The notes below the pieces were generated by a model. It ran no database searches, had not been told where the DNA came from, and worked only from the letters and a program-made list of their open reading frames with translations. From assembly GCA_031287525.1 (NCBI GenBank), contig JAITSU010000057.1, positions 23,575 to 87,574 of the forward strand: a stretch of DNA of 64,000 nt. The letters run 5' to 3'. A program made the position numbers and the translations under genes. Position 1 is the stretch's first letter, and the number at the start of each line of letters is the position of its first letter. This document shows positions 1-7,551 of this stretch, one piece after another. Origin of the DNA: Zoogloeaceae bacterium. Lineage in GTDB: Bacteria > Pseudomonadota > Gammaproteobacteria > Burkholderiales > Rhodocyclaceae.

Positions 1-1
1 T

Positions 2-91
2 CACCGCCAGCGCCTCGTTTTCAAAACGCTGAACGAAGACGGCAGCGTCATTGAGCACCTTCAAGCGGTTGTCGGAGAGGTGAGACGATGA
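2..91 (+). CDS. C-terminal end of an upstream prophage protein (partial)
   Basis: An open frame enters from the left edge and runs about 29 codons to a TGA at 89-91, which overlaps the ATG of the next gene in an ATGA arrangement. That overlap is typical of the packed early region of Mu-like prophages. The visible residues (ending GEVRR) are too few to assign a family. It is probably an early-region gene co-transcribed with the DUF2786 gene. Confidence 0.5.
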   Translation, partial: HRQRLVFKTLNEDGSVIEHLQAVVGEVRR

Positions 92-813
92 CTCCCGAAC
101 GCGAAAAAATCTTCGCCAAAATCAAAAAGTGTCTGGCGCTCTCGAAGAGCAGCAATGAGCACGAAGCGTCCGCCGCCTTGCGGCAAGCGCAAAAGTTGAT
201 GGATGCGTACAACATCAGCGACCTGGACATTGCTGCGGCGGAAGTCGAAGAGGCAAAAACCAGAGCGGGCGCAGGTGTTCATCCTGCCAAATGGGAAGCG
301 CAGCTTGCTTTGTGGGTTGCCGATGTCTTTGGCTGCGAGTCAATCTTTACGCCTTCCCGCGATGGAGCCGGTTATTGGAAGTTTATCGGCGTAGGCCCCG
401 CTGCCGAAATCGCGCAATACACCTTTGATGTGTTTTTCCGGCAGTTAAAACGGGCGCGGGCGGAGTACATCAAGACCCGTTTGAAACGCTGCAAAACGGC
501 AACCAAAACCCGCCGCGCTGACCTGTTTTGTGAAGGATGGGTCGCGACGGTATTTCGCAATGCGCCAACGACATCGGGCGCGATGGATGGGAACACGGCG
601 ATCAAGGCGTACATGGAGACGCGCTACCCGACATTGGATTCCCTCAAAGCGCGTAACCGTACCGGCGACGGCTTGCGGTCGGATAGAGCCATCGACGATT
701 ACATGGCGGGACAGCGATCCGGCAAAACAGCGCAACTGCATCAAGGGGTCAAAGGCGGCGCTGACAGGTATTCACTGCCGGGGGCGAAAGCCTTGTTAGG
801 GGGTGCGGCATGA
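88..813 (+). CDS. DUF2786-domain prophage protein
   Basis: This 241-residue protein has an N-terminal DUF2786 domain at about residues 3-45 (opening REKIFAKIKKCLALSKSSNE, with an AL..AQ..M..Y helix). A basic C-terminal half follows, of the kind that accompanies DUF2786 in phage proteins. Function is unknown. Such genes are common in the early region of Mu-like phages just before gemA. Both ends overlap their neighbours by four bases (ATGA at 88 and at 810), so it belongs to one translationally coupled operon. There is no signal peptide or membrane segment. The family call is firm; no biochemical role can be given. Confidence 0.8.
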   Translation: MTPEREKIFAKIKKCLALSKSSNEHEASAALRQAQKLMDAYNISDLDIAAAEVEEAKTRAGAGVHPAKWEAQLALWVADVFGCESIFTPSRDGAGYWKFIGVGPAAEIAQYTFDVFFRQLKRARAEYIKTRLKRCKTATKTRRADLFCEGWVATVFRNAPTTSGAMDGNTAIKAYMETRYPTLDSLKARNRTGDGLRSDRAIDDYMAGQRSGKTAQLHQGVKGGADRYSLPGAKALLGGAA

Positions 814-1298
814 CTCCCGCCCTCGCCGCCCGCCTCAAAAAACTCCGCGCCATTCGTTACGGTCACAAAGCCGAAATCGACGACGCGGCTTACCGCGCCC
901 TGCTCATGCGGACGGCGGGCGTGACCTCTTCGACCGCGATCACCCGTCTGGATCAGGCGGACGCCGTGATTGCCGAATTCCGCCGTCTGGGGATTGGCAA
1001 GCCGTCGCGCCCGCGTCCAGTCCTCACGCCCACCCAGAAAAAAATCTGGTCGCTCTGGCAGCAACTCGCCGACGCTGGATATGTGCATGACCGTTCCATG
1101 CGCGGGCTTGCCGCCTGGGTGAAGCGGCAAACGCGCGTCGATGCCCTGCAATTCCTCACCGCGCCGCAGGAAGACGCGGTGATTGAGGCGCTGAAACAAT
1201 GGGTTTCCAGGTGCAGGGGCGAACTGCGTTCGCCCGCAGAGGGCGGTCGACCCACGGACGGGCGAACACAGTTCGCCCCTACGTCACCTGTCACCTGA
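810..1298 (+). CDS. gemA: GemA-like regulatory protein (Mu gp16 family)
   Basis: This 162-residue protein matches the Mu GemA/gp16 (DUF1018) family, seen in the N-terminal LKKLRAIRYGHKAEIDDAAY segment, the central LTPTQKKIWSLWQQLADAG segment and the R..L..WVKR motif. In Mu, GemA alters host gene expression and DNA supercoiling, and the gene precedes mor, as here. The start is coupled to the upstream gene by ATGA. The natural family end is near the EALKQW motif at about residue 130. The last ~30 residues are read straight from a palindromic repeat (1212-1282), so the C-terminus appears to have been rewritten by that repeat. The effect on function is unknown. Confidence 0.85.
   Translation: MTPALAARLKKLRAIRYGHKAEIDDAAYRALLMRTAGVTSSTAITRLDQADAVIAEFRRLGIGKPSRPRPVLTPTQKKIWSLWQQLADAGYVHDRSMRGLAAWVKRQTRVDALQFLTAPQEDAVIEALKQWVSRCRGELRSPAEGGRPTDGRTQFAPTSPVT
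1212..1282. repeat. REP-like palindromic repeat, copy 1
   Basis: Two facing arms, GGGGCGAACTGCGTTCGCCC and GGGCGAACACAGTTCGCCCC, are separated by about 30 bases. Each arm is itself a palindrome. Related copies lie at 1730, 4595, 6582 and 7511, and variants at 10201 and 56321. This copy forms the 3' end of gemA. Confidence 0.85.
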
Positions 1299-1333
1299 CC
1301 TCTGACCCCTGCCCGCCTGAAAGGAGTTCCCCC

Positions 1334-1720
1334 TTGTCCCTGCCCGATACCGCCCGCCTCGCGCCGCTCACTGCCCGCTTGCCGGAAGGGTTGAATCCGA
1401 CCCTCCAGGAAGTGGCTGAACAGCTCTACCTGTATCTGGTGGAGGAAGCGGGGTTAAGGCGCAACCCCGCCGAGATTGCCGACATTGCCCTGGGGCAGGT
1501 TGACCGCCTCGCCCGCGTGGTGGGCGGCAGCGGCTTCTACATGCCCAAGGGCATTGCCGTGGCGCTCTGTGCGCGGGACAAGGAAATCGCGGCGAAATTC
1601 AAAGGCAACAACACCCGCGAACTCGCCCGCGAATACGGCGTTTCCGAAATGCGGATCACGCAGATCATCAAGGCATGGCGGCAAGCCGAACTGGCGAAGC
1701 GGCAAGGCGCGATGTTTTGA
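1334..1720 (+). CDS. mor: Mor/C-family middle transcription activator
   Basis: This 128-residue protein belongs to the Mor transcription activator family. It has an N-terminal dimerisation region, the central GGSGFYMPKG segment, and a C-terminal helix-turn-helix (NTRELAREYGVSEMRITQII, about residues 94-113). In Mu, Mor and C activate middle and late promoters by recruiting RNA polymerase. The TTG at 1334 is preferred because an AAGGAG ribosome site lies 8 bases before it. Longer readings run back through the palindromic repeat and lack such a site. In Mu, lysis and packaging genes follow; here the next gene is already the head protease. Confidence 0.85.
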   Translation: MSLPDTARLAPLTARLPEGLNPTLQEVAEQLYLYLVEEAGLRRNPAEIADIALGQVDRLARVVGGSGFYMPKGIAVALCARDKEIAAKFKGNNTRELAREYGVSEMRITQIIKAWRQAELAKRQGAMF

Positions 1721-1729
1721 GCCAGGGGG

Positions 1730-1802
1730 TGTAGGGGCGAACTGCGTTCGCCCGTTCGTGGGTCGACCAACGTCTGCGGGCGAACGCAGTTCGCCCCTAC
1801 AC
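1730..1802. repeat. REP-like palindromic repeat, copy 2, at the junction of a missing module
   Basis: This is a complete pair of GTAGGGGCGAACTGCGTTCG-type arms facing each other. It lies exactly between mor and the head protease, where Mu-like phages normally carry lysis, terminase, portal and head-morphogenesis genes. Confidence 0.85.
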
Positions 1803-1813
1803 CTGCTCCCTGA

Positions 1814-1843
1814 AAACCAAAACCCTTTCATTATCCCCGCGCC
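1814..1843 (+). repeat. 30-bp direct repeat in the prophage, copy A
   Basis: A 30-base stretch starting AAACCAAAACCCTTT and ending GCGCC recurs at 13697-13726 with 26 of 30 positions identical. This copy lies directly before the head protease gene; the other lies before the tail chaperone gene. It may be a promoter or activator site for a late transcription unit, but no experiment is known to me. Confidence 0.6.
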
Positions 1844-1858
1844 ATCGCCCGCCGCATC

Positions 1859-2875
1859 ATGCGGCTCATGGCAAACGAAACCCAAACATCCCTCGAAGCA
1901 GCAACCCTGCCGCCCGGAATCGAAATTTTCCGGGCGGGCAGGCATATCGACGACGCGGGGGAGAAGCGTGAATTCACGATCGCCGACCTCGCCGCGATTG
2001 CGGCTGCCTACCAGCCTGACAAACGTGAAGCGCCGCTCGTCGTCGGTCATCCGACGACGGACGCTCCGGCTTATGGCTGGGTGGGCGCGGTGCGTTCCGA
2101 GGGCGACAGGCTCTTGATTGACGCCCGCGATGTCGCGCCCGCCTTTGCCGAAATGGTCAAGGCCCGCCGCTTTCCCAAGCGCAGCGCGGCGTTTTATCCC
2201 CCCGCGCATCCCTCGAACCCGACCCCCGGCAGTTGGTATCTGCGTCATGTCGGGTTTCTGGGCGCGCAGCCGCCTGCCATTGCCGGGCTTAAAGACATCC
2301 GGTTTTCCGATGCCGATGCCGGTGTCGTCTCGTTTTCCGAATCACCTCAACCGTCACAGGAGCAGAACAAAATGGATGATGAATTGAAGCAAAAACTCGC
2401 GGACGCCGAAAGCGCGTTGGCGAAGTCCGAAGCCGAAAAGGCATCGCTCAAAGCCGAGGCGGACGCCGCCAAAACCGTTGCCGCGCAATTTGCCGAAGCG
2501 CAAAAGGCGGAGCGCCATGCCGCGCACGTGCAATTTACCGAGGCGCAGGTCGCCGCCGGTCGCCTGTTGCCGAAAGACAAGGCTTCTGCCGTCGCCGTGC
2601 TGGATGCCCTCGCGGACGCCGCGCCGGTGGAGTTTGCCGAGGGCGACGCAAGCAAAAAGGTTTCGCCTGCCCTGTTCGTCAAGGAACTGCTGCAAAGCCG
2701 CCCGCCGGTGGTGCAGTTTGGCGAGTTCGCCTCTGCCACGCTGCCGGACAAGCTCATCCCCGCCAGCCAGTCGGACGCGGATGTGGACAAGGCCGCCCGC
2801 GCCTACGCCGCCCAGCACAACGTCGGCTATGCCGAGGCCATCGGCAAGGTTATTGCCTTCACCCATTCTGTTTAA
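1859..2875 (+). CDS. Phage head maturation protease, Mu gpI-like
   Basis: This 338-residue protein matches the phage I-like protease/scaffold fusion. The protease domain (about residues 15-150) includes VVGHPTTDAPAYGWVG and FPKRSAAFYPP. It is followed by a charged Ala/Glu/Lys coiled coil (about 170-225) and a C-terminal tail. In Mu, gpI processes the scaffold and head proteins during procapsid maturation. The start could be ATG 1859 or ATG 1868; neither has a clear ribosome site. An internal start at 2372 would make a separate scaffold. The gene is followed by the major capsid gene, the expected order. Confidence 0.85.
   Translation: MRLMANETQTSLEAATLPPGIEIFRAGRHIDDAGEKREFTIADLAAIAAAYQPDKREAPLVVGHPTTDAPAYGWVGAVRSEGDRLLIDARDVAPAFAEMVKARRFPKRSAAFYPPAHPSNPTPGSWYLRHVGFLGAQPPAIAGLKDIRFSDADAGVVSFSESPQPSQEQNKMDDELKQKLADAESALAKSEAEKASLKAEADAAKTVAAQFAEAQKAERHAAHVQFTEAQVAAGRLLPKDKASAVAVLDALADAAPVEFAEGDASKKVSPALFVKELLQSRPPVVQFGEFASATLPDKLIPASQSDADVDKAARAYAAQHNVGYAEAIGKVIAFTHSV
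2372..2875 (+). CDS. Nested internal-start scaffold protein (Mu gpZ-like)
   Basis: Within the protease gene an in-frame ATG at 2372 follows an AGGAG motif with normal spacing. Translation from it would give a 167-residue protein made of the coiled coil (beginning MDDELKQKLADAESALAKSE) and the tail. In Mu the scaffold Z is made from the 3' part of gene I in just this way. The ribosome site and position are seen in the sequence; use of the start is inferred. Confidence 0.6.
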   Translation: MDDELKQKLADAESALAKSEAEKASLKAEADAAKTVAAQFAEAQKAERHAAHVQFTEAQVAAGRLLPKDKASAVAVLDALADAAPVEFAEGDASKKVSPALFVKELLQSRPPVVQFGEFASATLPDKLIPASQSDADVDKAARAYAAQHNVGYAEAIGKVIAFTHSV

Positions 2876-2887
2876 GGAACTGCCATC

Positions 2888-3847
2888 ATGATGACTCCTG
2901 CTGAAATCCGCCTGCGCCAGAATCCGGTCTTGACCAATCTGTTGCTGGGCTTAAAGCAAACCGGCTTTATTGCCGAGCGCCTCTTTCCCCGCCTGCCGCA
3001 AGCCTTGCGCGGCATGACCCTTGCCAAAATCGGCAATGAACACCTGAAGCAATACGACTTGCGTCGCGCGCCGGGTACGGCGACCAAGCGCGTCGATATT
3101 CGCTACAACGGTCAGACCTACACGGTCAATCAATACTCGGTCGAAGTGCCGATCCCGCGTGAGTTGATTCAGGAATCTGAAGCGGCGCAGCGCGTGTCCA
3201 TCGTTGCCAATCTGGATGTCTCCCGCATCGCCATGACCACGGCGAACGACATTCTGGCGCTGGATTACGAAATCGAAGTGGCGACCGTGGCGAACACCGC
3301 CGCCACTTACGCCAGCGGCAATGTGCTGGCGCTTTCGGGCGGCACCAAGTGGAGCGCCGATACGGGGACGCCGGTCACGGACATCCGCAATGCTTCCGAC
3401 ACCATCCGCGCCGCGACCGGCGTGCGCCCGAATGTGCTGGAACTCTCCTACGCCGCCTGGCGCGCGCTGGAAGTCAATCCGCAGGTGCGAAGCTACCAGC
3501 CCGATTCCGTGCTGGGGCCGGTCACGCTGGATCAGTTGAAAACCATTCTGCAAGTGCCGGACATCATCATCGGCGAGGCGATTCGCCTGGACGACGCCGA
3601 TGTGGCGCACGACGTTTGGGGCAATAACGCCATCCTCGCCTATGTGCCCAGTCTTGGCGGCGCGAATGGCGATGTCAGTCTGGCGCAGCCGGCATTCGGC
3701 TTTACCAGCGTGCTGGAAGGCAACCCCTTCGCCGAAGCGCCGTACTACGAACCCAACCTGAAATCGTGGGTGTATGGCGCGACCTACGAGCGGCAAGCCA
3801 ACGTCGCCTACAACACCGCCGGTTTCCTGTTCCAGAACGCGGCGTAA
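2888..3847 (+). CDS. Major capsid protein
   Basis: This 319-residue protein has the character of an HK97-fold capsid protein of the phage E-like type. It has an N-terminal arm, a central IPRELIQES segment, and a C-terminal aromatic stretch (YEPNLKSWVYGATYERQANV). It sits directly after the protease-scaffold gene. An AAGGAAC ribosome site precedes the ATGATG start at 2888. A strong hairpin follows the stop codon and may set capsid mRNA levels. Assignment rests on position and composition more than on a diagnostic motif. Confidence 0.75.
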   Translation: MMTPAEIRLRQNPVLTNLLLGLKQTGFIAERLFPRLPQALRGMTLAKIGNEHLKQYDLRRAPGTATKRVDIRYNGQTYTVNQYSVEVPIPRELIQESEAAQRVSIVANLDVSRIAMTTANDILALDYEIEVATVANTAATYASGNVLALSGGTKWSADTGTPVTDIRNASDTIRAATGVRPNVLELSYAAWRALEVNPQVRSYQPDSVLGPVTLDQLKTILQVPDIIIGEAIRLDDADVAHDVWGNNAILAYVPSLGGANGDVSLAQPAFGFTSVLEGNPFAEAPYYEPNLKSWVYGATYERQANVAYNTAGFLFQNAA

Positions 3848-3892
3848 ACAAACGTCGCAAGGCAAAAACCTGCTTTGCGCCGGATAAATTAG

Positions 3893-3925
3893 CCCAAAAG
3901 AGCGAGCAAAGCCCGCTCTTTTGGG
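3893..3925 (+). promoter_or_regulatory. Strong stem-loop after the capsid gene
   Basis: A perfect 12-bp stem (CCCAAAAGAGCG paired with CGCTCTTTTGGG) with a 9-base loop follows the capsid gene. No T-tract follows the stem, so it is a weak terminator at best. It may act as an attenuator or as a 3' stabiliser for capsid mRNA. Confidence 0.6.
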
Positions 3926-3971
3926 GTGGAAGAACGAGGAAATCCTCACACTGGAAAAAGGAGTTTAACCC

Positions 3972-4208
3972 ATGTCCAAAATCGCGATCCGCAATATCGC
4001 CCTGTACCTCGACAAGAAGCGCGTCGATGTGAAAGTTGGCGAAACCCTGCCCGAAGGCGTCAGCGCCGCTGACTTAAAGCAGCTCGAACGTCTCAACGCC
4101 ATCGGCGACCCTGAACCGGCATTGGCAGACGCCAATGTCGTGACCACCGCGCCCGCGCCCGCAGCCCCCAAGGCTGCGCCCAAAACCACCAAAGCCGCCA
4201 AGGAGTAA
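3972..4208 (+). CDS. Small phage protein, Ala/Pro/Lys-rich tail
   Basis: This 78-residue protein has a structured N-terminal half (about residues 1-45) and a low-complexity tail of Ala, Pro, Lys and Thr. It has a good ribosome site (AAAGGAG) before ATG 3972 and lies between capsid and decoration genes. Small proteins of this kind occur at the same place in Mu-like prophages, but I cannot name a family. It is probably a minor head component. Confidence 0.6.
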   Translation: MSKIAIRNIALYLDKKRVDVKVGETLPEGVSAADLKQLERLNAIGDPEPALADANVVTTAPAPAAPKAAPKTTKAAKE

Positions 4209-4213
4209 GCATC

Positions 4214-4591
4214 ATGGGAAACCTGATTAGTCCGACTTACGATAAAACCCACGCCGTCACGGTGACGCTCACCGCGCCGGTGGCGGCGCGTCGCTTTGTT
4301 TCCTACGCCGCCGCGCCCGCGACTTCGGCAGGCGGCGCGGCGGATGCCCGTGGTGTTTCTGAAACCGAAGGCGTAGCGGGCGAAGCCATCAGCGTCATCA
4401 CAGGCTTCTCCGCCATTGTCGAAGCCTCTGCCGCCATCGCCGTGGGCGCGTTCGTCAAGCCCGCCACCGATGGCAGCGGCAAAGCCGCCGTCGGCGCAAG
4501 CGGTGAAACCTGCGGTCGCGCCCTTTCAGCCGCGTTAGCGGCGGGTGACTGCATCGAAGTCGAGCTGTACCGCCACGTTCATTCAGGATAA
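4214..4591 (+). CDS. DUF2190-family capsid decoration (cement) protein
   Basis: This 125-residue Ala/Gly-rich beta protein has the DUF2190 pattern: an N-terminal VTVTLTAPVAARRFVSYA segment, a central SVITGFSAIVEASAAIAVGA segment and a final C.EVELY strand. Family members trim phage heads as cement proteins. It follows the capsid gene and a small gene, the usual order. The stop codon is a few bases before a palindromic repeat. Confidence 0.75.
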   Translation: MGNLISPTYDKTHAVTVTLTAPVAARRFVSYAAAPATSAGGAADARGVSETEGVAGEAISVITGFSAIVEASAAIAVGAFVKPATDGSGKAAVGASGETCGRALSAALAAGDCIEVELYRHVHSG

Positions 4592-4594
4592 CGG

Positions 4595-4660
4595 GTGTAG
4601 GGGCGACCTGTGGTCGCCCGCGCCCGCATCCACGACGGGCGAACACAGTTCGCCCCTACC
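4595..4660. repeat. REP-like palindromic repeat, copy 3
   Basis: The arms are GTAGGGGCGACCTGTGGTCG and CGAACACAGTTCGCCCCTAC. The left arm is a variant (GACC..GGTC core) of the arms seen at 1730 and 6582. Confidence 0.8.
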
Positions 4661-4690
4661 TGCCCCCTGAACCCTGACATCTGATCCCTG

Positions 4691-5170
4691 ATGAACTACG
4701 CCAACCCCCAAGACCTCATCCTTGCCTTCGGCGAGCAGGAACTCATCCAGCTCACTGACCGGGATAATGTCCCGCCCGCCGTGGTTGATACCTTTCGGGT
4801 GGAAGGGGCGATTGACGCGGCGCAGGGGGTGGTGGATGGCTACGTCAGCCAGCGTTACGCCCTGCCCATTTCGGGATGCGATGACTGGAGGGGTGGCGCG
4901 GAGAAGGTGGCGCCGCCCTTGCTGCGGCGGCTGACCGTCGACATCGCCCGTTACTATCTGTACGACGATCTGGCGCCGGAGCATGAAGTCTATCGCCGCT
5001 ATAAATCATCAGAAAAAGACCTGGAACGGATTGCCGACGGAAGCCTGTTGTTGTCCTGTCCCCTGGGCGATTCTCCCGGCACGCTGATTGCCGGGCAAGG
5101 CGACCTCGAAACCCGTTATTGCTTCTCGCCACGGCAGGTGACGGATGCTGACCTGAAAGGGTTCGCGTGA
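4691..5170 (+). CDS. Head-tail adaptor, Mu gp36-like (DUF1320)
   Basis: This 159-residue protein matches DUF1320. It begins MNYANPQDLILAFGEQELIQ and carries the internal A.IDAAQGVVDGYVSQRYALP motif and a conserved DIARYYLY helix. Members link the portal or capsid to the tail. Position between the decoration protein and the gp37-like gene agrees. The stop overlaps the next ATG. Confidence 0.85.
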   Translation: MNYANPQDLILAFGEQELIQLTDRDNVPPAVVDTFRVEGAIDAAQGVVDGYVSQRYALPISGCDDWRGGAEKVAPPLLRRLTVDIARYYLYDDLAPEHEVYRRYKSSEKDLERIADGSLLLSCPLGDSPGTLIAGQGDLETRYCFSPRQVTDADLKGFA

Positions 5171-5253
5171 TGAGCCTGACGCCGAGCCGCCTCAAGTCAG
5201 GCGAATGCCCCCACGGGGGGCTGTCGCGGTACGCGACTGGGGGCACAAAATAA
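5170..5253 (+). CDS. Doubtful 27-residue reading frame between adaptor genes
   Basis: An ATG at 5170 overlaps the adaptor stop, and the frame closes with a TAA that overlaps the next gene's ATG (TAATG at 5251-5255). The overlaps favour translation as a coupling leader. However, most of it reads through a GC palindrome (CCCCCACGGGGGG with GGGGGC downstream), so it may be a repeat insertion rather than a gene. Confidence 0.3.
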   Translation: MSLTPSRLKSGECPHGGLSRYATGGTK

Positions 5254-5771
5254 TGGCGATCCGGCTGCCCGCGCCGCCTCACCCGACACCGCCGTGGAAT
5301 TTTCTGGCGGCGGAAACCGGCATTGTCCATCGCTTGAAAGCGCGTCTGCAATCCGGCGCAGCGCCCTGGGCGCGCGAGGTCGCCAGCCGGGATGCGCTCG
5401 CCACCGTCGCCGAAGAAATGCAGCACTGCCCGGCGGTGTATGTGGTCTATGACGGGTTTACGGTACAGGATGCCGATGAACAGCGGGCGCTGCTCGCTCA
5501 TCGTTTTCTCACCATTCTCGCCATCGCCAACGCCACGCAAGGTCGTGACGCCGCGCCAAGAAACCAGAGCGCGGGCGCGCTGCTGCCGGACATCATCGCC
5601 GCCCTGCATGGCTTCACCCCGCCCGAATGCGCGGGAGGTCTCATCCCCGTGACCGCGCCGCGCCCGTATTACAGCGAGGCGAAATTCGCTTATTTCCCGC
5701 TTGCCTGGCAAACCCCGGTGATTCACTCCACCCGGCAAGGCCCGGTTTTCGGGCGCCATCCGTCCCATTGA
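5253..5771 (+). CDS. Mu gp37-like tail terminator/adaptor (DUF1834-type)
   Basis: This 172-residue protein has the alpha/beta layout of the gp37/DUF1834 family, with an N-terminal helix, a central AVYVVYDGFTV strand and a helix around LAIANATQ. Family members cap or join the tail tube to the head. The ATG at 5253 is chosen because it overlaps the preceding stop; the frame is open further upstream but without a ribosome site. The match is by order and fold pattern, so moderate. Confidence 0.65.
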   Translation: MAIRLPAPPHPTPPWNFLAAETGIVHRLKARLQSGAAPWAREVASRDALATVAEEMQHCPAVYVVYDGFTVQDADEQRALLAHRFLTILAIANATQGRDAAPRNQSAGALLPDIIAALHGFTPPECAGGLIPVTAPRPYYSEAKFAYFPLAWQTPVIHSTRQGPVFGRHPSH

Positions 5772-5800
5772 TTTTTTCTCACGCGAAAGGAATTTTTACC

Positions 5801-6577
5801 ATGTCCAATGTCACTGTCGAACAATACTATTTCGGTCAAGGCCGTCTCTGGAGTCGTCCCTACGGGAGTACCAATCCTGCCGACTGGCGCTGGTGGGGCG
5901 ACATCTCGCAGCTTGATGTCGCGGGCGAAACTGAAAACATCGAACACAAGGAAAGCTACTCCGGTCAGCGCAACAAGGTGCGCTCCATCAGCCTGGGCAG
6001 TTCCATGACCATTACCGGCACATTGCATCAAGTCGATACCCAGGCGCTGGCGGCATTGCTCTACGGCGCGGCCAGCGAAATCGAACCCGCTGTCGTCACT
6101 GGCGAGGCGCTCGGCACAGTCAGTGTCGGCGATTTCATCAAGCTGGATAACCCCGGCGTCAGCGCCCTGGTGATTACCGATTCCGCCACCTCGCCTGTCA
6201 CCTTCGCCCCGGAAAACTATGTGCTGGATGCCAATTTCGGCGTCATCGAAATCGTCAGTCTGCCCACGCCCCTGCCGACTTTTCCGCTCAAAGCCGCCTA
6301 TCAGGCGGCGGGCGGCAAGCAGGTCAATTTCTTCACCCAGCCGCAACCCAATCTGGAACTGAAGTACGAAGGCGTCAATCTGGCGGAAAACATGGCGCCC
6401 GTGCAGGTGCACTTCTACAAGGTCGCCACCCAGCCCCTGCAAGGTCTGGCGCTGATCCAGAACGGCAACGAACTGGCGGGCAATCAATTCACGCTGGACG
6501 TCCTCTCGGATACCGCCAAACCTGCCGCCGGCCCGCTGGGTCGCATGGGGCGGTTTATCCAGATCGCAGAAGCGTAA
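5801..6577 (+). CDS. Major tail tube protein
   Basis: This 258-residue beta-rich protein starts MSNVTVEQYYFGQGRLW and contains WWGDISQLDVAGETENIEHK and a C-terminal LEGN-type segment. This matches siphovirus tail tube subunits of B3/D3112-type transposable phages. There is no sheath gene nearby, which fits a non-contractile tail. The AAAGGAA ribosome site precedes ATG 5801; longer readings overlap the gp37-like gene and are rejected. Confidence 0.75.
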   Translation: MSNVTVEQYYFGQGRLWSRPYGSTNPADWRWWGDISQLDVAGETENIEHKESYSGQRNKVRSISLGSSMTITGTLHQVDTQALAALLYGAASEIEPAVVTGEALGTVSVGDFIKLDNPGVSALVITDSATSPVTFAPENYVLDANFGVIEIVSLPTPLPTFPLKAAYQAAGGKQVNFFTQPQPNLELKYEGVNLAENMAPVQVHFYKVATQPLQGLALIQNGNELAGNQFTLDVLSDTAKPAAGPLGRMGRFIQIAEA

Positions 6578-6581
6578 TCGG

Positions 6582-6653
6582 GTAGGGGCGAACTGCGTTC
6601 GCCCGTCGTGGATGCGTTTGACCAACGAACGGGCGAACACAGTTCGCCCCTAC
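6582..6653. repeat. REP-like palindromic repeat, copy 4
   Basis: The arms GTAGGGGCGAACTGCGTTCG and CGAACACAGTTCGCCCCTAC lie between the tail tube gene and the next structural gene. Confidence 0.85.
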
Positions 6654-6672
6654 GGCTGAAAGGAGTTCCCTC

Positions 6673-7512
6673 ATGCCCTATCTCATCGGCTTCGTCGACG
6701 ATTCAAACGGTCAGAGCGCCCACTACAACCTCTTGCAAGTCATCCGTGACTTCGCCGCTCAAAACGGCTGGCAGGTGAATCGCTATGACACCGCGCCAGA
6801 CAACCGCGAATTGCTGCTGCAAGCCCCCGGCTACACGGGCGCAGACGCCGTTTATTGCGGGCTTCGCACCTACCAGAGCGTCACCGCCGATTACTACAAT
6901 CTGGCGGTGATGTGCGCGGCGGGGTTCGTGGCGGGCAACAGCTTCGACACGCAACCCGGCGCGGTGTTATCCGGCGTGCCCGCGCACAACCAGCGCATCG
7001 ACTACTGGCTGACCCTGAACCCGCAGCGCATCGCTGGCGGCATGAAGGTGGGCACGCCGGTGTATGAATCCTTCTACCTCGGCAAATTCTTCCCCTACGC
7101 CCGCCCGTCGCAGTACCCGTATCCCGTGGTCTGCGGCGGCATGTTGTCCGGCACACCCGCCACAAGGTTTTCGGATACGGCACATTCCATGCCGTGGAAA
7201 GGGAGCCGCGCCAATCTGCAAATGCGCTTTGTGGATGGTCTGTTGAAACAAACCGCCACCTACCCGTGGAACAACGTCAATCTCGCGGGCAGCGCGGCGC
7301 AACTGCGCGATACGGGCGGCATCTACCCGCTCACGCCGGTTGAAATGATGGACGCGAACGGAGTTTACGGATTCCTCGACGGGGTGTTTCACATTCCCGG
7401 CTTCAACAATGTGGTGGAAAACACCTTCACCCTCAATGGCGCGGATTACGTGGTGTTGCAGGACGTGTATCGCACGGGGTTTAACGATTATTTCGCTTTA
7501 CGACTGGATTGA
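6673..7512 (+). CDS. Phage virion structural protein, function unknown
   Basis: This 279-residue protein is rich in Tyr, Gly and Asn. It contains the segment YESFYLGKFFPYARPSQYPY, which I associate with uncharacterised phage tail or baseplate proteins. It is preceded by AAGGAG and lies between the tail tube gene and another unassigned structural gene. It may be a tail-surface or receptor-region protein. No enzymatic motif is visible. Confidence 0.6.
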   Translation: MPYLIGFVDDSNGQSAHYNLLQVIRDFAAQNGWQVNRYDTAPDNRELLLQAPGYTGADAVYCGLRTYQSVTADYYNLAVMCAAGFVAGNSFDTQPGAVLSGVPAHNQRIDYWLTLNPQRIAGGMKVGTPVYESFYLGKFFPYARPSQYPYPVVCGGMLSGTPATRFSDTAHSMPWKGSRANLQMRFVDGLLKQTATYPWNNVNLAGSAAQLRDTGGIYPLTPVEMMDANGVYGFLDGVFHIPGFNNVVENTFTLNGADYVVLQDVYRTGFNDYFALRLD

Positions 7513-7538
7513 ACGGGCGAACACCGTTCGCCCCTACA
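7511..7538. repeat. REP-like palindrome, single arm (copy 5)
   Basis: One arm only, GGGCGAACACCGTTCGCCCC, with no partner arm. It supplies the last bases before the ribosome site of the next gene. Confidence 0.7.
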
Positions 7539-7551
7539 GGAGAAATTGAAC

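Noticed and set aside
1199..1333. Longer N-terminus for Mor
   Set aside because: The extension is a translation of the palindromic repeat; TTG 1334 has a clear AAGGAG site.
5627..5800. Longer N-terminus for the tail tube protein
   Set aside because: It would overlap the gp37-like gene and lacks a ribosome site; ATG 5801 has AAAGGAA before it.
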